Source: Tachypleus tridentatus
Lineage: Eukaryota > Arthropoda > Merostomata > Xiphosura > Limulidae
NCBI RefSeq assembly: GCF_004210375.1
Contig: NW_027467782.1
Span: 24,655,276-24,719,275 of the forward strand
Length of the DNA stretch: 64,000 nucleotides
Direction: 5' to 3'
In this document: positions 56,029 through 64,000 of the stretch, piece after piece
Numbering within the stretch: position 1 is the stretch's first letter
Layout of the letters: every line of letters begins with the position of its first letter
Made by a program: the position numbers and the translations under genes
Notes under the pieces: generated by a model
Databases searched by the model: none
Seen by the model: the letters and a program-made list of their open reading frames with translations, nothing else
What the model was told of the DNA's origin: nothing

Positions 56029-56741
56029 TTACTAATGTCCCAAGCAATGGGAGGGAAGCAGTGGGAAGAATGTCCCTAACAACGGGGGTAAGCAGTGGGA
56101 GAACTTTACATAGCAATGGTAGTAAACAGTGGAGGAAATGTCCCTAGCAACGGGTAATAAACACAGGGGAAATGTCGATTGCAACTGGTGGTAAGAAGTT
56201 GAGGATATGTCCCTAGCAATGTGGTAAACACTGGGGGAATACCCCTAGCAACTGGGGTAAACAGAGGGAAAAATGTACCTAGCAACGATAGTAGAAAGTG
56301 GGTGAAATGTCCTTAACATCGGGGTTAAGCAGTGTCGGAAAAGTCCCTAGCAACGGGGTTAAAGAGTGGGGGAAATATCTTTAGCAACGGGGGTATGCAG
56401 TGGGGGAAATTTCCATAGCAATGGGGTTAAGAAGTGGGAAAAATTTCCCTAGCAACGGGGGTAAGCAGTGTCCGAAATGTCTGTAGCAACGGGGGTAAGA
56501 AGTGGGGAAATGTCACCAGCAAGGGGTAAACAATGCGTGAAATGTCCCTAGCAACGAGGGGTAAGCAGTGGGGGAAATGTCCCTGACAACGAGGGAAGGA
56601 AATGGGGGAAATGTCCCTAGCATCGGGGGATAAGCAGTGAGGGAAATGTCCCTATCAATGGGAGGCAAGGAATGGGGTAAATGTCTTCAGCAACGAAGTG
56701 TAAGCAGTGAGGAAATCTCCTTAGCAACGAAGTGTAATCAG
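56029..56741 (+). repeat. minisatellite B, about 33-bp units
   Basis: About twenty imperfect units on the theme 'gggggtaagcagtgggggaa' plus 'atgtccctagcaac', with unit length 32-34 bp. It is strongly purine-biased on the + strand. It ends where a SINE begins. Unrelated in sequence to minisatellite A. Confidence 0.92.
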
Positions 56742-56912
56742 TAATCATCACTACTCTCCGCCAACTCTTGGGTTACTCTTTTACCAACGGATAGTAGGAT
56801 TGACTGTGGGATTGACCGTTACTTTATAACGCTCCCACGGCTGAAAGGGCGAGTATGTTTGGTACGACCAGGATTCGAACCCGCGGCACTAAGTTTTTGA
56901 GTCAAACGCCGG
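56742..56912 (-). repeat. tRNA-derived SINE, family A (3'-truncated)
   Basis: Minus-strand copy: 'ctctccgccaactcttgggt', 'ttaccaacggatagtaggat', 'cgctcccacggctgaaaggg', box B 'ggattcgaacccgcggc'. A short duplication of 'gattgaccg'-type sequence lies near 56795. It abuts minisatellite B directly. Confidence 0.85.
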
Positions 56913-56919
56913 GGACTTT

Positions 56920-59216
56920 TAGCGAGTGTGAGCTGAGATGTAGGAGAGTTTTCTGCAAACTCTTGAGTTTATATGAATAGTGTAGGAAAAACTTATAACC
57001 CTTTCCCAGCGACAACCACCTTCACTTATCTGAACAAAGATAAATTACTATACTCACTTGGATAAAACTAATTACCCATACTGAAAAAAACAGCACCAGT
57101 TGAATGAGAAGAAAAAAGAAATGGATCCAACTAGGTCGACGAAAGTGTGGGTCGCCAAGAACAAAGCGATGCTGACCACTGAAATACAACCATGACTCTG
57201 GAAAACGAAGAAACATCTACAACGAGTGGCCTGAAAAACAAACAAAGATGTCTACTTCGCTTGGTGGCCAAAAACTATGAATAATTTAGAATTTAGAAAA
57301 AATTCCCCATTAGTGGCACTTTGTAATATTACAAAAGCAAAATTAACATATCTGGAATGTGATAAAGAAAACAATAAAAGAATATAAAAGAATAACGAAA
57401 ACCAGAAAGAAAAATAGTTAAGTAATTCAAGTGAAAATTCTGAAGATGAAGGTGAAGAAACTTCTCATACAGAGGTGGAGATAGTTCCTTCCTACACTAA
57501 CAATAATACGAATGATGTTACTAACTTAAACAAAGCCTTGGATGTCGATAACGCAAAAACTAATGAAGAAGAAAAAATCTAGAACAAAGCGATGAACAAA
57601 CAAATAAAAATGAAGAGTTTACTCTGGTAGTGTCGAAAAGAAAAAGTGGAAATTTATTACAAAATGAAACTACAAACCAAAAAATACACTACTTAAAACA
57701 AAACACCCAAATATTCTATTATTATTGAGGCGAGCCTGGCACATATAATCAACCGCAACAAGCAGCGGAAGTTACCAGATGTAAACCAGGTGTTGAAACA
57801 GCTAGTGTCAAGCGTTTTCCTTGGGGCGGTATCATTGTCCGAAGTCAAGGAACTGCTGACGTAAATAAACTACTTAAAGAATGGCCCAAGGACGCCTTCG
57901 CACCTGGGAACATGAATATATATTTACCAGGAACTAATCCACAGCCTAAGGCAATAGTAATCCGTAGGGTGTACCACTCCATAACAAAACAGGATATTGA
58001 GCAAGCATTACATAAACTAAATATACCATACTCCTAAAGTAGAAAGAATTATCTCCAAGGTCACTAAGAAACCAACAAATTTAGAAAGAGTTTACATGGA
58101 ACAACATTACAACATCTTGGAACTGATAAACAATGGTATCATTTTGTGGTACCAAAATTCCAAGTTGATCAGCTTAAAACACCAGCAGTAGACATTACAC
58201 AATATTATTGTATAATTGCCAACGATATGAACACGTTTCAGCGGCATGTCTAGCAACACCGAGGTGTTGCGGATGTGGCGGTAAACACCACATATCTGCA
58301 TGTAAAAAAGAACAAGCTACACCAAAATGCTGTAACTCTGGGGAAACACATAAATTACAAAGGATGTGAGAAATAAAAGATAAAACAACGCATTTATGAT
58401 ATAAAACAATAAAACCAACACAAGATATCACACCTAACACAACAAACACACACAACTACAGGTTCATTTACATATGCACAAATGTTGAAGGAAACTCTAC
58501 ACAACCAAAACCACCAACAAAAGAACAACAAACCTCAACCAAAACAGTGAGCAATTTACAAGAACTTAACAAAATCACAGATACAACAAACAACCAAGAA
58601 AATAACAATCTTACAGTAAAAGAAAACACAAATGATGAAATAAGTCTGACAGTAAACTTAATTAAAAACATTGTTACAGAGTTCATTACAGAATGTACAA
58701 AACCGACCCAATCGAAATATAGCACAGACCTATTCATAGACATAGCTAAAAAAACACATAACATCACATATTCCACAACAAATCACAACAATCACAGGAT
58801 ACATGCTAAAATTTTAATTTCACAGTTCTAAGTATCAACATCCAAGGTGCACTTGCTTCCAAGAAACACGAGATCGAAGACTTAATAAATGATATTAACC
58901 CTGTTATTCTTATTGTAAGTGTAACACTAATTTATCCTCAGAATAGATTCAAAATATGTAACTATACGTCAATAAGAAGAGATAGAAGAAATAATCAAGA
59001 CACCAACAGAATAATTATGTTATCATATAAAGAACACCTTTCCGTTACTGAAATCCAAATGAACAACAGCAATGAAAATATAATGGTTGATATCCTCTAA
59101 TAAAACCACTCGATAATAACAGTAGCAGGAATATATTGTTCTCCAACAAAAATGTATAGACATAAATCTCATCTGCAACATCTTTTATCATCACCAAAAT
59201 ACACTTGTAATAGGTG
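56920..59216 (+). pseudogene. second Jockey-like LINE: ORF1 and start of endonuclease (broken)
   Basis: A leader (56920-57270) precedes a broken ORF1 on the + strand. An acidic/Asn-rich part (57430-57650) is followed by CKPGVETASVKRFPWGGIIV, LLKEWPKDAFAPGNMNIYLP and PQPKAIVIRRV (57780-57970). These match the ILAHWPKDAFG and PKLTVIIRDV region of the ORF1 at 36 kb. Zinc knuckles follow at 58210-58370: YNCQRYEHVSAACLATPRCC, GCGGKHHISACKKEQ and CNSGETHKL. Endonuclease traces begin near 58820 (VLSINIQGALASKKHEIEDL) and reach NTLVIG at 59205. It stops there without reverse transcriptase. Many stops and frameshifts. Confidence 0.75.
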
Positions 59217-59776
59217 AAGTGGGTTTCTCGTCATCCCGCATAAACTGCCCCAATCCTTTAAAATTATTTATGTCAATTAAATAACTTATTAATAGCAACA
59301 TTGACAATTTTGTGCTTTTAACTATACTTATGTGAAACTTTATATATGTTTTTAATTTTACAGCTTGTTAGGATCCGGATTATCGCCAGTAGAAGTGATA
59401 TTTTGATACTTTTATTTAAAAAACAATCCGAAGGTTATACAGTGCAAGAAAAATGTACATTTGGCATTACTGTAAACTTAATTAGGAAATAAAACTCTGC
59501 TTGAAACTTAGTTTGATTTTTTTTCGCAATAAAAACATAAAACAATAAACTGAATTAAGTAAGAAATAAAGTATAATTTATTGTTAAAAGAAAAATTTCG
59601 TTAATCTGTCTGTCTGTGTGTTTCTCCTGTTCAAGGAACACGATTTGATACAGAATCGAATGCTTGCTTAGGTTAATTTCTGTAGAATAAATATCGAGTG
59701 TTGACAGTTCGGAAAAGAAATGCTGTAAAAGAAATATTACTACATGGTCAAATCAGTGATGACGAGAAACCCACTT
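59217..59776. mobile_element. possible small inverted-repeat element or retroelement end fragments
   Basis: The 19-base 'aagtgggtttctcgtcatc' at 59217-59235 reappears inverted, without mismatch, at 59758-59776. The left copy cuts the Jockey-like endonuclease frame exactly after NTLVIG. This fits a 560-bp non-autonomous inverted-repeat element. However, the right copy continues into the palindrome segment next door, so the two may instead be separate fragments of one repeat family. No coding content. Confidence 0.45.
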
Positions 59777-59788
59777 GTTGAGAATTTA

Positions 59789-59953
59789 TATGCAAAAACG
59801 GCTCGTTTGGGCTGAGAAAACACTTTTACATAGAAGAGCGAACAACGTTTCGACCTTCTTCGAGAACCTGACGATGACCGAAGAAGGTCGAAACGTTGTT
59901 CGCTCTTCTATGTAAAAGTGTTTTCTCAGCCCAAACGAGCCGTTTTTTGCATA
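59789..59953. repeat. near-perfect palindrome, 74/75-bp arms, 16-base spacer
   Basis: Left arm 59789-59862 (begins 'tatgcaaaaacggctcgttt', ends 'cgaccttcttcg') and right arm 59879-59953 are exact reverse complements except for one extra T in the right arm. The 16-base spacer is 'agaacctgacgatgac'. The 13-mer 'tacatggtcaaat' occurs at 59741-59753 and 59959-59971, flanking the structure like a target duplication. Transcribed, it would form a hairpin of about 74 bp. The arm sequence resembles the terminal repeats of Penelope-like elements that I associate with this kind of genome. Confidence 0.92.
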
Positions 59954-59971
59954 GAAATTACATGGTCAAAT

Positions 59972-62900
59972 GTTTTACCCGGATATTTATCTTGTATCTG
60001 TACATTCTCTGTTATCGATATTTAATCAATAAGACAGTTGTTTACATGTCATGAAGTTTTAAGCTTGTTGGTATTCAATCTTTTGTAACTTTTTTCTCAC
60101 ACTGTAGTGGTGTCAATCTATCATAGTTTCTTATTGGTTGAACCCTTTAGTTAATAGCGTCAACTAATTACAGACTAAACGCTAAACGAGCAGCAAAATT
60201 TTTCTCAACATGTTTAATTCAAGCATTGTTGTTCTAGGATCATCATTGTTTTATATACGTGTCTAATGATACTTCACTGTATTCTGTATCACAATTATCA
60301 TTATTAACCAATATTATACGATACTTCAAAAATATTCAGCGAGGCCTCACTCCTACTTGCTTTATAAAAATCTCTGATAAATATTTACTCGTAAAAGCTC
60401 ACTTTTTCGATCCTTACATCTTACATCCATCACCATTTACAATTTAATATTAATAATGTAAATAAATGTATATATATAAACATATGTACCATAAATTCAT
60501 TACACACCTGTTCAGAGATATAGTGATATATAGTAAACACACTCAATGATAATACATAATCACATAATATTCATTAGCCATATAACACTTAACCATATAA
60601 TACTTATCGTAAAAAAAACAACTCCAAATTAAGAAAAGAGTGATTAATATGGTACACGTTATATTATTTAAGTTTAATTAATACAACAAATTGCAGTCCA
60701 TCCGTAACAATCAAGACACGTCTCATTGGTCTTCATTTCACGATTAGTTCTCTCCTGGTCGTCTCTTTGAACTCATAACAGAAATGTCTTCTCGGAAGAG
60801 AACATTGTAACAACTCTCTCACTTAACTGTTTTACAGGCACTTCGATGTATCACTTAACACTTCATCGCTCAAGTTGTTTTCTTCTGGAATAACACTATC
60901 GTAATGTGGGTTTTATTTTATTTGTCATTCATTAACTGTTTTGCTGTAATATTTCATAACTTCTTTTGTTATCGTCTGTGGGAAATTAATCTTGTTCTTG
61001 TACGCCTGTTTTCGAACATTTCATTTTTGGTTTCTCAAACATATGTATATATATATATTAATTGACTCTATTAATTTTGATCTGTATATTTAACTGATAA
61101 TTAGGTAACTTCGCCAATTATTTACAAATTCAATATTAATGTTCAGCTATTATAAATCACTCTATATCAAAATCAGCTGAGATATCATCACATAATTCAA
61201 CCACTTCAGTGGCCTGTAAGTAAGACAACCTTTTATTGTTGCCCGCGCCTGATTTGGTTTTATTCTTGAATAAGCGTATCTAACTTACAATATGTCATTA
61301 AAGCCAATTTTTCACGTACTGTGTATAACACCATAGTTACAAACATAACTACCAATCACAATGTTATCATTACTGAATCAGTCAACTTCCACTTAAACTG
61401 TAGCTCTCCTGTGATGTACATGTTGTTAAAATTCCTTGATACTTTACCCAGCTCTCGAACAGGGCAAGTTTCGGATGTCATCCTTTAAGATTGATAATTG
61501 TTTAAAATTTAAATCTATTTTTATATTTTGAATTAACTATAACTCTTTTATAGGCAATAGCTTTTGCTGGTAGGGTACTCTTATATTCAAAGGAATTCAT
61601 GTATATTTAGTTTTACTTCTAAAACAAGAGGACAACGTAGTTTCTTGGCTAGGAGCTGACCAATCTAAGATATCAGCTATTCTTTAATTTAATTACTTAA
61701 GTTCGATAAAAAAAAAAAACAATTTATATTTCATTGAGAGCATAGTATCGATTAGGTAAGTTCATATTTTACACATAAAATAACCAAGTTATTGGTGTTT
61801 TAATTTTGTAACAATAAAATAATGTAAGTATAATTATTCTATTTTTAAAATGTTCAGGGTTATGTACTTTAAGGGGACCTTCTACACATTTCGGGATATC
61901 TTTCTCTTTCATTTCCACACTTAGAGCTAACGAACGGTTAAAGTTTGAGGTTAAGTATGCAATCCTATATAATTTGAACATTCTATTCGTTGCTTTCAAA
62001 TACATCTCTGTAAACACCCTAAGTGTATCCTATGCTGCAGCTGTCTTTATATAAGTTCATTTGTAATACTTATAAATCTATTCACTATTAGTAGGTTTCA
62101 TATATTGTAAGTACGGAAGTACTTTCCTATCAATTTCATCCACTATTTGTTTCTAATATATTTCGATGTATAAAGTATGAACTAACTTTCTATCTTCAGC
62201 TACATGCATAATACTTGTTCTAACCTAGATAACTCAGTCTCACAATTTCCAACTGTAAATAATAATTTTTATTAGTTATTTTGAATTCTAGAATTGAAAG
62301 CTAACAGATAAGTTCCTGCTCTATGAAGTTCAGACGGTCTGATTCTGGTATCAAAATGTGTTCTAAGACTTAGGACACTTTCCTAAATTTCTGGTCATCT
62401 AATTGAAGAGTCTGGTTTAATTAGTTCATTACAGTGACCTGTTAAGTTAACTATTTGTATCTATACCTGTCTTTGTTGTTCGATTTTTTTTGTTTAATTG
62501 ACGTAAATCGTATGTTTTTGCTTATGTGAAGAAAAATTTAAAAAACATTTCTACTTGCGTCTTTTAAACCACATTTTGTGGAATCCGATCGGAAATCGAG
62601 ACGCTATCTTTAATATAATTTAATTATAATTACAAAACTTCTGTCTTGATAAGATATCGTCTAACTAAGGTGTTATAGTTCTCAGTTCCTTCCTGTATGA
62701 TTCTTACTGAACATTAGATTGCTATTACTTGATTTGTCATATAAATTGACGTAATATTTTCCGAACCACCGTCATTGAAACTGACACGACAACTTACGAG
62801 AAAAGATTTTGCGAACAATATTACTTCTTCTCGTAATCAAATTATTAATCGAACATACTGTAAAAATGGTATATCTTCGAAAATTATTCACTTATTTCAT

Positions 62901-63590
62901 GATAATATAAGATTTTCTTTTTCAATAGAAAGCATACTCGTTTTATTTCTTTCTGGTAAAATACATTATTTTCCGCCATGTTTCCACTCACCAAAAGAAA
63001 AATGATCGTAGTAAAGCTACAGATATTTCTACAACTAAAACATATAAAGAGAAATGTCCGATAACCACACAGACACAAAGATATATGTATATAAAATATT
63101 CAATAATTTTTATACACATCCTATATTGTCAACTTAAGTCTAATTACAGTTACGACTACGGCTTAACATATTGTGAAAAGCTTCTTCAACAGAGCTAACA
63201 ATAACTCTATTAATGTCATTTGTGGGTCGATTTAAAAGTACTTGGGGTTAAAAGTTCACTTGTCTTTTAGTAGAGGTAAGGATTACTTCTTGTTGAGTTG
63301 GTACACGACCAGTGATCTAAGGTTATAATTATGGGTAACAGTATCATCTTACGTCGTTGTAGATGTTCTTGATACATGGTCCCTTGGTACAGGGACGTTA
63401 ACGTCACTAGAGAGGGTATACGTCGGTATATGTTATCTATGTCAACACTTCCATCACCTAATGTAGTATTAACGTTCTATAAATTTTAATTTTCTATACT
63501 GGCTTCACAATCTCTTCATTATCATAAGATAAATCTAGCTTATTCAACTCACTGGATTCCACTTTAATATTAACTTTTTATCAGTTGTGT
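59972..63590. other. no gene seen; AT-rich
   Basis: I see no named domain or repeat. Part of it could be the 3' LTR and downstream end of the gypsy-like relic to the right. The open stretches of 60-80 codons at 60259, 61769 and 62775 have no recognised features. Confidence 0.4.
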
Positions 63591-63599
63591 GGTTTTCAT

Positions 63600-63990
63600 C
63601 AGTCATATATTCGGAATGATAGGGTTTCTTTTCTTCAGTTTCTTTAATCTATTAACATGTACCAACTGTTTTCTTTTTCCACACATTTCTTTATTCTCAA
63701 AATAAATTAAACTTGTTTCTTTAAGGACTCTGAAAGTGTCTTTCCACAGTTTTACTTGTTTCTTGGTGTTTTCTCTCTTGACGACAAGGGTATAAAAAAT
63801 AATTTATATGTTAATTTTAAATCATCGGTTTCGCCTTTTTATTTGTTTTTTTATCTCTATGTAGAGCAGGTTTTGTTGAATGTTTTTTATTAATCTCAAA
63901 GGCTAACGGCATTCTCTGTAATAATAATCATATTGTAATCATAACCTTCTGCATGATAAAATATTTTGTGGTCATTATCTCTTGCCTAGG
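63600..63990 (-). pseudogene. Ty3/gypsy-like integrase C-terminal fragment
   Basis: Minus-strand frame near 63800-63630 reads KKQVKLWKDTFRVLKETSLI and then GKRKQLVHVNRLKKLKKRN. In Ty3/gypsy polyproteins the integrase ends with a similar chromatin- and DNA-binding tail (W.GPFRV......Y.I...GK....HVNRLK). Weaker traces of the preceding integrase (FEINKKHSTKPAL) extend to the window edge. The rest of pol would lie beyond the window. Stops are present. Confidence 0.6.
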
Positions 63991-64000
63991 CAGCAGTACA

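Overview
This is animal nuclear DNA: AT-rich, intron-dominated and full of decayed mobile elements, with no operons, rRNA or bona fide tRNA genes. The two tRNA-derived SINE families, as I remember them, together with CR1, Jockey, RNase H-bearing LINE, Penelope, Tc1, hAT and piggyBac relics, suggest a chelicerate arthropod, most likely a horseshoe crab. That species-level call is recollection, not proof.

Only two host loci are visible. (1) Between about 10.2 and 24.0 kb on the + strand lie five spliced pieces of a ZC3H15 (DFRP1) homologue, a CCCH zinc-finger partner of the GTPase DRG1. Splice sites and phases are kept. The exon for the first zinc finger has an in-frame TAA and a Tyr in place of the first finger Cys, and I could not find the N- and C-terminal exons, so this looks like an unprocessed pseudogene. 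(2) At 49906-50075 and 52206-52390 (+) are the last two exons of a gene ending in a single PDZ domain. They are open, phase-compatible and followed by poly(A) signals.

The rest is mobile-element debris, by region. 0-3 kb: SINE-B, a piggyBac relic (-), and the ORF1/5' end of an RNase H-type LINE (-). 3.7-8.5 kb: a Tigger/pogo element carrying an RNase H-type LINE, itself interrupted by a Penelope reverse transcriptase. 9.3-10.0 kb: a possible tyrosine-recombinase retroelement relic. 20.5-21.0 kb: a Penelope C-terminal domain. 27.2-28.7 kb: a CR1 relic (-). 29.0-30.8 kb: a CR1 relic followed by a Tc3-like transposase half (+). 32.9-36.8 kb: the best-preserved element, a Jockey-like LINE (-) with an intact 420-aa ORF1, next to a CR1 ORF1 piece to 37.4 kb. 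43.5-47.8 kb: a Tc1 relic split by a SINE, then a hAT transposase relic. 48.7-49.8 kb: a 34-bp minisatellite just upstream of a PDZ exon. 53.2-55.3 kb: a second minus-strand CR1 copy. 56.0-56.7 kb: a 33-bp minisatellite. 56.9-59.2 kb: a second Jockey-like LINE 5' half (+). 59.2-60.0 kb: a 19-bp inverted pair and a nearly perfect 75-bp-arm palindrome. 63.6-64 kb: a Ty3/gypsy integrase tail (-).

No coherent new multi-gene system is visible. The best leads are the decaying but still intron-bearing ZC3H15 copy, the palindrome with a hammerhead-like core, an identical 52-bp pair 657 bp apart, and the PDZ gene with its adjoining minisatellite and 3' hairpin.
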